This document shows positions 13,260-26,000 of a DNA stretch of 64,000 nucleotides, piece after piece. Source of the stretch: Phoronis australis (Eukaryota; Phoronida; Phoronidae); the NCBI GenBank assembly GCA_002633005.1, contig NMRA01000709.1, forward strand, positions 119,380 through 183,379. Direction: 5' to 3'. The position numbers and the translations under genes were made by a program. Position 1 is the stretch's first letter, and each line of letters begins with the position of its first letter. Below the pieces are notes generated by a model, which did no database searches, had not been told where the DNA came from, and saw only the letters and a program-made list of their open reading frames with translations.

Positions 13260-14960
13260 CTTGCAGAACGGTGCCGAATGCGGAATGGTTCCATAACTGT
13301 CCCATTTATTAATTATTGTTAGGGTAGAAATGCTGATACATTTATGTTTTATGTTTGTTGCGCATTAAGATTTGAATATTCGGTGGCTGGTGTTGACGTT
13401 CTACCAAAAGCGGTAAAATGGCATAGACAGGATGTCAATTTTTCCCAAGTCTGCTAAGAACTAGGTTTCTGCATCAGAAATCATTCAGCAAGTTCCCCAC
13501 TGATAATCATTGTTCATGTTGACACAATAATGTGTTATAGAGAATAGAATGTATTTCAACTTTAATGCACAAGAAGAAAATTAAACAATTTGTGAGCTCC
13601 ACAAACCATTGTTTGCGGAACCGTTCTGCATGCGGAACACCATTCTGCAACAATCACATTGATCAACTAATTATTGTTAGGATTGTCACAATGATACTTT
13701 CAAGTGGTACTAAGAATAGCATGCATTTTAAATTTATTTGAAAAAACAAATACAACACAAAACCATTCTATTTGGGAAATAGTTACCCAAGAGGAACGGT
13801 TCCACACGCGGAACGGTTCCACGCGCGGAACGGTTCCACACGCGGAATAGTTCCCCAACTGTTCCGTTTATTAATTATTGTTAGGGTACAAATTCTTAAT
13901 ATACATTTATGTTTCATACTCGTTGCACGTTAACATTTGAATATTCCGTATCTTGTATTAACATTCTGCCAGAAGCAGTAAAATGGCATAGACAAGTTAT
14001 CAATTTTTCCCTGAGTCTGCTTGTGGTAGGTTTCTGCATCAAAAACCATTCAGCAAGTTCCCCACTGATTAATTATTGCTCATGATGACACATTGATATT
14101 TTCACGTGTTATTCAGAATAGAATATATTTCAACCTTAATGTGCAAGAAGAAGTTTAAAAAATTGTGAACTCCACAAAACTATTGTTTGCGGAATGGTTC
14201 CGCATGCCCAACCATTCCGCATGCAGAACGGTTCCGCAACTGTCACTTTTATTAATTAATTATTGTTAGGGTAGAAATTCTGATACTTTTATGTTTAATG
14301 CTTGTAGCACATAAAGATTCGAATATTTCATGGCTTGTGTTAAGGTTCTTGCAAAAGCGGTAAAATGCCATAGACAAGATGTCAATTTTTCCCGAGTCTG
14401 CTTCAGGTAGGTTTCTGCATCACAAACCATTCAGAAAGTTCCTCACTGATTGTTCATGTTGACACATTGGTATTTCCATATGCTATTGAGAATAGAGTAT
14501 ATTTCAACTGAAATGTGCAAGAAAAGTTTTTTTAAAACTTGTGAGGATCACAAAAGTATTGTTTGCGGAACGGTTCCGCAACTGTCACATTGATCAACTA
14601 ACTACTGTTATGATTGTCACATCGATACTTTCAAATGGCATTGATAATGGAATGAATTTTAAGTTGATTGGTGAAATCAAATACCCAGCAAAACCATTCT
14701 GTTTGGGAAATCGCTCCCCATGCGGAAGGGTTCCGCATGCGGAACGGTTCCGCAATTGTCACATTGTTCAAGTAATTACTATTAGGATTGTCACATTGAT
14801 ACTTTCAAGTGGTATTGATTATGGAATGCATTTTAACTTTATTGGTCTTGAGAATTAAAAAGATTGAGTGCTCCAAAAAACTATTCTGTTTGGGAAACCG
14901 TTCCGCATGTGGAACCATTCTGCAACCGTCACGTTGATTAATTATTGAGAATGGGCATTG
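13260..14960 (-). repeat. Satellite array of element C, right arm (inverted)
   Basis: The same monomer as in the left arm appears in reverse orientation about seven times (cores near 13265, 13620, 13800, 14195, 14570, 14730, 14890). Spacers read ACTAATTATTGTTAGGAT and ATACTTTCAAGTGG. Confidence 0.75.
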
Positions 14961-16094
14961 ATTTTTAAAAATAGATTATTTTGATTATTATTCCACAAAA
15001 TATACATAATATTTCGCAAGTCACGGTATTCCACAAAACTTGCGCAGTATTCTTCAAGTGCTTAATATTCCATAAAATCTGTGTAATATTCCGCAAAATC
15101 CGCGGAATATTCCGCACATTTGCGGAATATTCCGCATGGCGAAAATTGAACTTCTAATTAAGAAAATGCTAATGGAGGAAATAAAAATGTAACATTGTAA
15201 ACATGTTTATGGTAAGGTATAGATTTTTTATACCATTTTTATGGCCCTAAGTGGATATAAAAAAGTGCAGAACTGTTCCGCACACTTTGAGACTGAGAAT
15301 TGTCTTGGTAAGGCTGATGTCATGAGTCGCTGGATGACTGGATGCGTGACAGTGTAACAGTTATTTTTCGGTAGATTTGGGGGTTGTAAGGGTGTGGAAG
15401 TATTCACTATCTGTGGATAATTTTGACTTTAAAAGATCTAATATGACTAATTTAATAATTCCCCCTTAAAAATAACGCCAATGTTTTTACGGTATTAGAA
15501 GCTTTTGGAAATAAGTGCCAGTTTTTATTTGTTGCCGATGTTATGCTACCAGTTTCATGAATAGATAGTTCCCGAAGACTAATCTTCGATGACAGGTGCT
15601 TGAATGTAGGGCGGGCTTCCTTGCCTCGTACTTTTAACCGAACAAAAGTCAAGTTTTTATTAGTCTTCAATTCGTGGTTTTCACGTGTAGAGAGAAATTT
15701 GGACTTCTGTTGAGGGAGATCTGTATGGGAAATACTATACAATCCCTTTGATATTGTTTCTGTTCTGAAAGGCCAGACCATAATTGGACACGTCCTTCGC
15801 AAGATCAGCAAAACTTGCAATCTTTCTGAAGCTTGGCGGAAGTTTAAAGTGTATAGTCATGGCTAAATACCGACATAGCAGCGATTCTTGTGGTCTACAT
15901 ATTCCGCACAAAATGATTTTTTCGGATCTTATTGATAAATTGAAGACATTACTAACTGTAGAATTTTAGAACTGTAGGTTTGGCATTTTTGCATGTACAC
16001 AGTGTTCATGCACTTGGTGCTTATTTTAGCAAAGTCTGAAAAAGCCTGGGGGATGATTATAGGGGTATGGGTGCTTATTAGGGCAAATACGGTA

Positions 16095-16832
16095 TATACT
16101 GTCAGGTATTTGAATTGTCAAAGTTGTCTACCCAGCTGGCAAGTTAAGTTAAACCATTGTGTGAATAGTGAATAACTCGCATTTTGATGTGATTTGATTA
16201 CTTTATTCACTTGTTTTCTATTGTTTGTTCGCTGTGTTATCTAAAAGCTGCAAAGTATAGGGTGGCAAGTTCTTCCTACCCCTTTGCCCCCCATGTCACT
16301 TCTCCCTAGACCCTTCCCCCTCTTACTTCTCCCCATCCCTTCCCCCCTCTCACTTTCCACAATCCTGTTTTGTGAAGTATTATTTGAACTGGCGTGATGC
16401 TGAGGCAATATTGTTTAGAGTTCATCGGTGTAGTTGGCCTTGTTTAACAAAGCCAAGTAAATCTGAAAAAAGCCATGTATCTATAAAACAAATTACGTTT
16501 AGCCTTTATATTTAAGGCCCTGCTGGACTGTATAATTACCCAATCACATTCACTGTCTTGTTCTGCCCACACAAATCAGTGGCTTGTGCGAAGAAATCGG
16601 GTGATGGCCATCAATCGTAAACCTTCCTATTTTGTGATTAAAATTGTTTCTGGAAGAACGCTATTGTAAAATCTGCATGGGGTATAAGCAGAACATGCAC
16701 ATTCCAACAATTAATGGCGGCTTTGACAAAACACTAGCGAATGATAGCAGATTTGGCAAACGTTCATTTTGGCACCTTTTCACTTTGCTTTTGTAGGCTG
16801 AGACCTCACTATAGCATTTTTGTAATACGCAG
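16095..16832. other. Upstream intron with C/T-rich tract
   Basis: The sequence leads to the first visible YLPM1 exon. A C/T-rich tract of about 95 bp (16274-16368) could form unusual pairing; nothing else was recognised. Confidence 0.5.
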
Positions 16833-17071
16833 GACCCATATGAACGCCACCGTGGACCCCTGAGGGGCAGAGGACGCAGTGGTCCGCACAGACCCCTGTC
16901 TTATGACAGGTTCCCACCACCCGTGATGCAAAGTCCATATGAAGAACCTGAGTATGTGCGACCCCGCCCACACAGAGAGGATTTCCGTGAAGAGAATTAT
17001 CCCCCACCTCGTCGTCGACCAGATTCTTATGAAGAAGACCCATTCTTTGCCAGAGCTCCTTTCAGGGAAAG
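16833..17071 (+). CDS. YLPM1: YLPM1-like exon (first visible), Pro/Arg/Tyr-rich
   Basis: This exon follows an acceptor AG at 16831-16832 and ends before a GT donor at 17072. It is 239 nt, starts in phase 0 and ends two bases into an Arg codon. The reading begins DPYERHRGPLRGRGRSG and continues through PPPVMQSPYEEPEYVRPRP to RRRPDSYEEDPFFARAPFRE. No stop occurs in this frame inside the exon, while upstream in-frame stops occur just before the acceptor. The composition (PY, RD, EDPF) fits the low-complexity middle of YLPM1. Whether further exons lie between 1 and 16832 is unknown; I found none. Confidence 0.8.
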
Positions 17072-20000
17072 GTATACCAAACTGTCTCACTTACATGTTC
17101 ACTTGATACTTAACTTCTGTTTTATGTTCATTTCACTTTTTTACTGAATTCACTTTTGTATATTTTGCTCATTACATGTTCACGCTTAAAGGAGAATGCC
17201 ACCTGATTTAATTAGTCTTTTTGCCATCTTAATCGGTCTATATCCACTTCGCCATGCATACGGTCGACCTTAGCTTGCCAGGAGGTGTCGCGTTAACCTG
17301 TGAGGAAGGTGAGAAACGACACTAGCGACGTCAGTGGTTTATATGCAGAGTGAATGCCGGTATGTTGCGGTGCATCGTTCCCGCTTGTGTGAACTAAGCA
17401 GCTGCGAGGAAAGCGGGTATATGGTTTTTTTTTACTTCCTTGAAAGTCCGAAATGCTTAGGAAGTGGCTCATGGTAGTGAAGAATGAAATGTACGCTGTA
17501 AATAGCAAGTATGAGGCCGTGAAACATCTCCGTGTCTGTGGCCTGCAGACGTCAACAGTGCCTGACGAATGCCGGCTTATCAAATAACTCCATACGTTCC
17601 GTTGTCTGAGCTTGTTCACGGCACCTCTCTAGTATTTCTTCATCACTGTATTCCTGTTCGAATTGATAGCCTGTAAAATTTAACGATCCACCTGCGAAGT
17701 CGAGACTGATGAGCTCTAGCTCGTCCCAAGTCGGGATTGCGAGTTGCCATGTTTGGCGTTTATTACTGAGCGTTCTGTTTCAAAATGATTTGTTCTCACC
17801 CTAACCAATACTTATAAAACTGAAACACAGTCTGTCTCATTAGATGCAATTTGTAATGCCTTTGGAGTGTTCGTGAATGCAAATGATTTGAGAAGCCAGC
17901 AATGAATAAATCACTACGTTACTGGCTTTAGGTGCAATAAAACTAATTGACGGGACACCGAGGCCGTGTGAGCTCATGCTAATTTAGTGTTTGCTGGCAG
18001 AAACTGTTGTGAAACAACTCGATTTTCATCCCACGGCCAATCTTTATTTACATTTGCATTACTCAAATAATGATTGTCAATGTACAACCTAAATTCGCGG
18101 CCCCCGACAAGTAAGTAGATTTGCAGTTTCGTGGCTAAATCACCGACATAATCAGGTGCACATTACTTTGGCTCACAAGTATAGTATTTTCTTAACTGTA
18201 AGTTTAGTTTCCACTGAACTTTGGCTGGTTATGTTCGTGATGTCTGATAAGTTTCCGAGCCACTGGCCAGGATGAGTCAATCTGGCCGGCTGCGACGGGT
18301 GTGATCGGGCTCCGAGCCACTGGCCAGGATAACAAGCGTTTTGTGTTTAGAACTCAAAAAATCACAAGTCTAAACAACACAGATCTAGGTTCTCTTGTCT
18401 GTATCTCACGGAAAATACTTCGAAATTATCTCCGAACAGACCTCAAACTCCTGCTAGGGACCTTATTGGTCTGCCGAACTTTATAGGCTACGGTGTTTCC
18501 AAATACCAATAAATCCGTAAGAGCGAAATAAAACAACAGGTTTTTATAAGAAATCGGTGTATTTTTAAGGGTTCTATAGCGAAGTTTGATGATTTATTGG
18601 TGTTAAACGATGACTTCAAGCGATAAGCTGACACCAGTAACCCGTGTTGTGAACTGCTTAGCAGACTGCATGTGAAACCGATGACGTCATTGGATAATTT
18701 CAACACTGTCTGCCGTCAGGTGTCAGGTAACGCAACCGTACATGTCGTTATGGAGTAGAACTACTCGATCTAAATTGATACAAATTAGGTTGTTTTTTGG
18801 GTGGCATACTCCTTTAACTTCTTTGTATCATGTTTCCTGCATGCGCTCAATTACTTCTATGTGTTATGTTCAGTACATGATTGTTCACACTAAACTGCTC
18901 TGTGCCGTAATTTTTGTCTGTCTGGATCTTTCGTCTGCTGCTGTATCTCCAAATCCATGTTCCTTATCCTTTTGTCCACCCATATCCTTTTGTCCCTCTT
19001 TCCCTTTTGTGTGCCTTTCTGTATGATCAGATTTTTAAATCTTGGTCCTACATTTAAGCTTCTCATGTTAACCTTATTTAGTGTAACCTTAGTTAAGGGA
19101 TGCCTCCAAAACCCATGTATAACCCCAAATGGTTAACATTAAGTGCGTGCCTATAAATTCCGAGGCGTTAATTCTGAATTTAAACGAGCTCAACTCTTTA
19201 AATGGTTGAAACAAAAAGAATTATGATATAGTTTACTTACAAGAAACATACAGTGTTCCTACCTCCATTGATAAATGGGAACGTGAGTGGGGTGGTCCGA
19301 TATTTTCTGGTCACGGCACTAACCATAGTAAAGGCACTACCAATTTAATTCATCCACGTTTGGATTTTGAACCTTATTTAGTCCAGAACGATACTTACGG
19401 TAGATACAATGTTCTCAATTGCAAAATTGCAGAACAAGAGTTCATTTTACTCAATCTGTACTTTCAAAATGAAACCAGGAAACAAGTCGAATTTCTGGAT
19501 TTCATTAGTTTAGAACTCCATAATTTTGTAAACAACCAAAGTATTCTTTGCACTGGTGATTTTAACTGCACTCAAACAGACATAGATAAGAAAGGAAAAC
19601 TAGTGTATTCCACGAAAAGTCTTGTAATACAGAACATCAACTTTTTTAAATCTAATTTAGAGTTGTACGACGTATGGCGTGAAAATAACCCAGGTGTGAG
19701 GAAGTACACTTGAAGGGATAAGATTATGACATGTCAAAGTAGAATTGACATGTGGCTGATTTCCAGATAAGTAGCAGTCAAAGACGTTGCCATTATTAAC
19801 GACTTTGTGTTTTCAGACCACTCTGCCATTACTTTACACTTTGAAATATCCGAAAATGCGAAGAGAGGTCCTGGTCTTTGGAAATTTAACACTAATTATT
19901 TAAACGATACCAATTATATAGACCAAATAATTAAATGTGTCGAATTTTATAGTACTCAATACCGACATATTGAAGACAAAAATTTAGTGGGGGAATTACT

Positions 20001-23000
20001 TAATATGGAAGTAAGGAAAACTTCAATCTCTTTTGCAAAAGAGGTTGCAAAGAAGACCCGCTCTGACGAAATTGTTTTAATAGAAAAAATTAATGCTTTG
20101 ACTGCCAAGGCGGAAAGCGACCCTTTAGAAGAATTAAGCCAAAATTAATTTGCAAATTATCCTGAACCAAAAAATTAAGGGCTTGATTATGCGTAGTAAA
20201 GCGCAATGGGCAGAACAAGGCGAGAATGGAAAATATTTCAAAAACCTAAAGTTGAGTCACTGCAAGCAAAAACATATTAACGCCCTTAAAGATGGTGCTA
20301 AAGTTAAACATGATGCATCAAGCATACGGAATATTCAAGTGAACTATTACAAAAAACTTTACTCTGATATTGTTGTTTTATTACTTCATTGTGTTATATT
20401 ACTGTTTTTCGTGTTGAGGGCCCTCTTGGAAAGCAGTGCTATCACTGAAGAGGCCACCCTCATTTTAAATATCACAATAATAAATAAATAAATAGATAGA
20501 TATAATTGAAGAATGCAATGGAGAACGAGCGTATCCAATCGACCTTTTTAATTTACCAATCCATAAATAGCTATCTCCTGCAAATTCTTACAATTTAGAA
20601 AAAAATCTAACAGAAGACGAATTATCAAGGCTTGGAATTTACCGCGGAAACGCGGATTTCCGCTTTTTTCAAATGTTCTGTCCGCGTATTTTATTGTATT
20701 TCCGCGTAAAAAAAATTGAATTTTATATAAAATCTCCGCGGCAAATTTCTTTCTTACTGTGGCGTTGCCGACGACTTTCACCTCGAAAAGCGGAAATTGC
20801 TCTTTATGTTTCGGAGGAACGTAAATTGTCAACATTGCCGGAGCATCTGGGATAGCGTAATGGATTTCTTCAATGGCCTCTCGTGTGATTGTAAACCACG
20901 GTGACAAATACTACGACTCTGCAGCCAAAAATGTGTGGAGGTGGGAGTGTGGGAGTGGACGGACGAGCTAAAAAGACGCAGATCCACGCTTCTGGAGGTG
21001 GTACCTTTTTTTTCAGTCCTCCCGATTTCTGTCGGCTAAAGATCCACATGGACTATTTAAAGGCTGGGTGCGCGCGTGTTTTTGGGCCGTAAAAATTTCC
21101 GCTTTTTTGTCATTGGCCATTCCAAGCCCTGAATTATATGAATTTCTGTCACAGACAAAACCTAGCAAGACGCCTGGTAATGATGGCATCAGCTATGAAT
21201 TTTATAAAATCTTTTGGACTGTAATTAAAGACGATTTATTGGCGAGCGTCACATACAGCTTTGGAAATGGTCACATGTCCAATTCTCAAAAGTAAGGCGA
21301 AATCACGTTAATCCCAAAAAGTAAACAGTCCGAGGAATTACTCTCTTTAGACAATAGCGGAGTTGCAACCGAATCGATTCAACGATTGCGCATGTCTGGA
21401 AATTAGGGTGCGCAAAGGCTATTGGGATTGATTAGGGTATGTGTAATGGCCGATTGGTTTGCATGACGTGTGGTTTGTGTGTATTAAACTATGCTGCTGT
21501 ATGTAATTCTGCCGCTATTCGCCCTAATAAGTGTCCATGTCCCAATAAGTGCCCCAACGCATTTTCAGACTTCGCTAAAGTAAGCGCCCAGCCCATGAAC
21601 TACATGCGAAAATTGCCTTACCTACAGTGCTAACGTCTTCAATTTATCAATTGAAAGATCCGACAGTCCTGAATTTGTGGACCACGAGCCTCACCGTTAT
21701 GTCCGTAGACACTTCAAACTTACGATGCGATTCAAAAAGAAGGGATGTGCCCCATTACGCGGGTCCGGACTTTGAAAACAGAAGAAGCATACTTGTCAGC
21801 AGGATTGCATTGTTTCTTTCCGGTACAGATCTTCTCCGGCCTCAACAGGAATCCAAACTTCATTGTACACGTGAAAACCGTGAATCGAAGACAAATAAAC
21901 AAAACTCTACCAGTGTTAGCAAGTGGCCAAGAAGCGCGCCCTGCATAATGCACTGGCCATAGACATCACATTATTGTATTAAGATGTCTATGTTACTGGC
22001 TGTCATCGAAGACATTTAGTCGGGAACTATCTATTCATGAAACGGGTAACATATCACTGGCAAGAAATAAATATTGGCACTAATTTCCGAAAGTTTCTAC
22101 TAATAGCTGGGCAGATAGTGGAAAAATCATGCATTTGATGATACAAGCACCAAAATTGGCATGGTGACATCCTAAGGTATACTCTACAGATCTACCCGAC
22201 TAGCCACCTAATAATCCAAAATGGCGGTCGTTTTTCAAAATGGCCGCCATTTGATGCTTGTGAGTAATGCTTTTCCTCGTAAATCTGTCTCTGCCCATCC
22301 GATTTTCATGAACTTGTTGTCAAATTGTATGTTTTTGGATATGCTGAATTCATTTTTGATATTTTCAGAAGCATTTTAATACCATATGGGCAACTACTGA
22401 TAAAATAAGCAAAAAATTACAACATCAAAATGCATCAATTAACGAGAAACGGAACTGTGCTCTCGAACATCAAATACAAACTAAATGGACGGAATCATAA
22501 ATCACAAACATAGTCGAGCATGAACATCACATTAATGCTAAAATAATATGTTGTTCAGAATCTATTGTCTATTATAAATTCCTTTACACAACGACGTTAC
22601 TGGTCACATACACAGCTACACAGAGCGTTACAAGAAAGTCCTGCTTGAAAACATTTGCACCTTCAAGTGCAGCCTGTCTTACTGCAGCATTTGGTTAATT
22701 CCTGGCAGCATGCAGCTGTTGGTGGAAGGGTTGTCCCGTGTATTTGCCATGTTCACATTGAATCCAACCCCAGTCAGCGGGAGTGCTGGTTTGTGGGTTC
22801 GAGACAGTCGCCTAGCTCCAGATGATCCCACTTTGGTAGGCAGCACGGCATCTCTGGTTGGTGGGATCGCATCATAAGTCCTCTGCTTGCAGGCAAAGAG
22901 ATCCAACCGTGCCTTGTTGACCCCACTATCTGAACTGGATCTGTCATACATTAGGACAACGAAGTTCTCCAGATTCTGCAGATGATCATCTGAAATTTCT

Positions 23001-26000
23001 CCCGAACTGTAGCTGAGTTTCCTGAAGGTTTCAGTAACATCACACGCATCCTATGTCAGCCCTGCAGATGTTTTCTTTTGGCACGAAAACCTGAAACCAC
23101 ATCACAGCCAGTGAAAGCATGGAAGAAAAGGATACCACTGACTTTCTCCAGCCCCATTGAAGAAACTACCTCGTGAACGGGTATCCACTGAGCACTGGCT
23201 CCTTGTCCATAGGCTATCCACAAGTGTTCTAACCCGTGGTGTTGTAAGAATGGCATGGTCGACACTGCTATGACGACAACATCAGTGTCATTTGCTTTGA
23301 TGATAGTGGACTTGCTACCTTTTGAGGTGGCGTCCCTTGTATGTACAAACACTCTGGTATGAGCTTCCTTATGGGAGCATGGGGCCACGGCATCTAGGGA
23401 CCTCACTCTGTTGCTGATGACATTATCCCCCATAGTCACGATGATGGTGCTCGTTGTCTCAATGTCACGCGTTTTCTCTGCGAGGAAATTAAATAGTTCA
23501 GTCTTATTGCTATCATCTCGCAGAAAGCTTCTCCAGTTTTGAGGCGTCTTGGTACTTCCCAGGGCTCGACATAACGAGCTGCAGGTCGCATTTGCGACCT
23601 GAAATTTGGAAATGCGAGCTGAGATTTTTGTCAGCTCGTATCAAGTCGCAAAATGCGACCTGGAATTTCCAACGAATGCGAGCTGAGTTTTTACACTTCT
23701 CAACAGATACCTGGCACATACAAAGCAGCTCTTGTTAATCCGACCGTTATTTGGTCGTTGCCAAATCCAAGTTCAAAACAACACTAACGAGAACAGCCCT
23801 CCCGATGACTTGTAAGCAAGTCGCGTGAACATGGGATATGCAGAATCGATCTTCGACGCGTTTCATTGGCTAACACTTTCGGCCACTTTTGTAAATTCCC
23901 GGATTCGCCGAAGAAAGTTTCGGGCCACTGCTTAACACGTGATAAAACTTCACAAAACAACGGTGTTTCTATTAATTCTTAAGCGATCAACTTACCAAAC
24001 TTTGTGGTGNNNNNNNNNNNNNNNNNNNNNNNNNNNNNNNNNNNNNNNNNNNNNNNNNNNNNNNNNNNNNNNNNNNNNNNNNNNNNNNNNNNNNNNNNNN
24101 NNNNNNNNNNNNNNNNNNNNNNNNNNNNNNNNNNNNNNNNNNNNNNNTGACATGCGTGTCGTTTTGTGACTGACCTATTTTTCCCGTACTTGGAAGGTAT
24201 TGCGGAGCAAACTCGCCATTACCCGAGTTAGTTTGAATCGTTAACGACTTTGATGACAGCCAGTAGCAGGCCAGATCTAAAAATATCCCGGATACTTTTT
24301 CAAGGGACATTTTCTCCCTTTTCACATTGCAAATTTAGCTACTCGAATGCAAAAGTCAGAGAGCACTGATTCAACTTTCACGTCGGCAACTTGCCTTGCG
24401 CTCTAGAGTCTTTCAATGGCGGTCGTGAAGAACAGTAAGGCCGTACCTGCATGAATGAAGTCAATTTTGAGATCCAAAATTTGTGAGTATTTAACGCTGC
24501 AGGTAAGAGCATAATCTAAACATTTTCTCGATGATCTAAAAAATCTATTTTGGCGCGTAAAAATGGCGGGAAAATCTTCTTTGGCATAGTCATCAAATGT
24601 CTTTGAGCTCCGCGGAGGTATGACATCAGAGCTGAGCCATCAATGATGATGGTATCTCCTTCTGGTTCGCTTTCTGGTAGAGTGACTCCGGATTCAAGAA
24701 TGTCCGTCAGCTGTGACTTTTGGGATGTATGGAGCTTGCCGTTGTCACTGAGTGAAGCCGGAGCTGCCTGGTTCTCATGAGCGAAGAACTCTTGCAAATC
24801 ACACTGTCTAACCTGGCAGGAGATGAATAGTCTGGAGAACAAATGACAGTCTTATTTCATGAACTTTTCCTTGGAACTACAGGCAACCTTTTCATGTTTA
24901 AAGACGGCAACCTTGTTCTTCTTTATTGGGCGGTAGAATGCCCTTGTATCTTGACTCTCCAGTCCTTCTACAAATAACTTGAATTGTTGTTTTCCTCTCT
25001 CATGATGTGTTGCACCGAGCTCAGCTAGCGCTGGATCTGCAATAGTCTTTGTGTGTAGAACCAGTAGGTCTGCTATCTCTTCTTGAAAGGGGTTGCCCAT
25101 GTCCTTCAGGACTCTTTGTAGCACCTTGACCTTCTCAAGGAATGCCCGCTGGGTACTTACGTGGTGTTTAGTGGTGATAGCTGTGTCCTTAACGCTTGAT
25201 ATGGTTTCATAGCCAGAAACTAAACTACTCACTTCTGGTCCAGCTACCATCCATCTCCTCAGTGCTGCAGGATCCTCAGTTAGCTCAACAGCTCCACCAT
25301 CACTTTTGATGACTGCATTGTTTTGTTCGTGAGCTTGATCTGTCACCATTGCCGAAAACTCACATTTTGATTTGTGAATGACAAAGTTCCTCTTGTGAAA
25401 CTCCTTGGAGACATCTTGGTGTTGGTGATCAAGAGACATCATATCCCACCATTGCTTTGGGAGTCATCTGGCATAGTTTGTATTGTTGTTCGCGAAGAAG
25501 TATGGAATCAGTTCTGTCAAGGATTCTCGGTAGGGTTCAAAGTGTCCTTCCCTAAAAGAGCGGACCAAGAGAAAGATGGCAAGTTCTATATCCAGCACCA
25601 GATTCCAAAACTGGAATTGTGGCCTCGTACTCCTCTGCCTCTCACGCCAGTCTTCAAATGCCATAGGAGTATTGCCAGACACCTCACACTCGGAGCAGTG
25701 GTCACGCTGAACTTCCTTCGTCAATCTGTACAATCTGCATGGTGTGATTTGGTGGGCAAGTCTTGTCCTGGTGACACTTGACACTGTCAGGAATGACTCT
25801 ACTGTACCAGATGATGCCACACTTGCTTCAGCAATAGTTCTAGTCCAGCCACTGTCTTCTAGGAGGGTCCCTATTTATCTAAGTGCAGCCATCTCAATGT
25901 GAAGTCCCCTGAACATGATGACGAACTTGTCCTGTCCATACCCCTCTGACCACTGCCACTGGATATGCTTAGCAAGAGCAAACAGGGGCTGGTCAACAGC

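Larger units (their letters stand above)
5776..15293. mobile_element. 9.5-kb fold-back element C with inverted satellite arrays
   Basis: Terminal inverted repeats of about 180 bp (5776-5960 and 15125-15293) begin TCTCAAAGTGTGCGGAA and share ATGGCCCTAAGTGGATAT-type blocks in opposite orientation. The flanks at both sides rejoin the interrupted B copy. Inside, satellite monomers with GCGGAACGGTTCCGC motifs occur in one orientation at 8355-9500 and in the other at 13260-14960, so much of the element can pair with itself. The middle (9860-13100) shows no coding. No transposase is visible. Confidence 0.7.
4050..16094 (-). mobile_element. B-family TIR element, first copy, heavily interrupted
   Basis: The left tip ACCGTATTCGCCC (4050) and right tip GGGCAAATACGGTA (16094) are inverted and flanked by TA. 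The segments 4050-4313, 5315-5775 and 15294-16094 together match the reverse complement of the full copy at 52687-54109. Two later insertions (4314-5306 and 5776-15293) account for the extra 10.5 kb. I saw no transposase frame. Confidence 0.7.

Noticed and set aside
15452-15820. 122-codon - strand frame
   Set aside because: It lies in the B repeat; the matching regions of the other copies do not keep the frame.
18742-19026. 94-codon Cys/Pro-rich frame
   Set aside because: It starts inside element H and runs into spacer; composition reflects CT-rich DNA.
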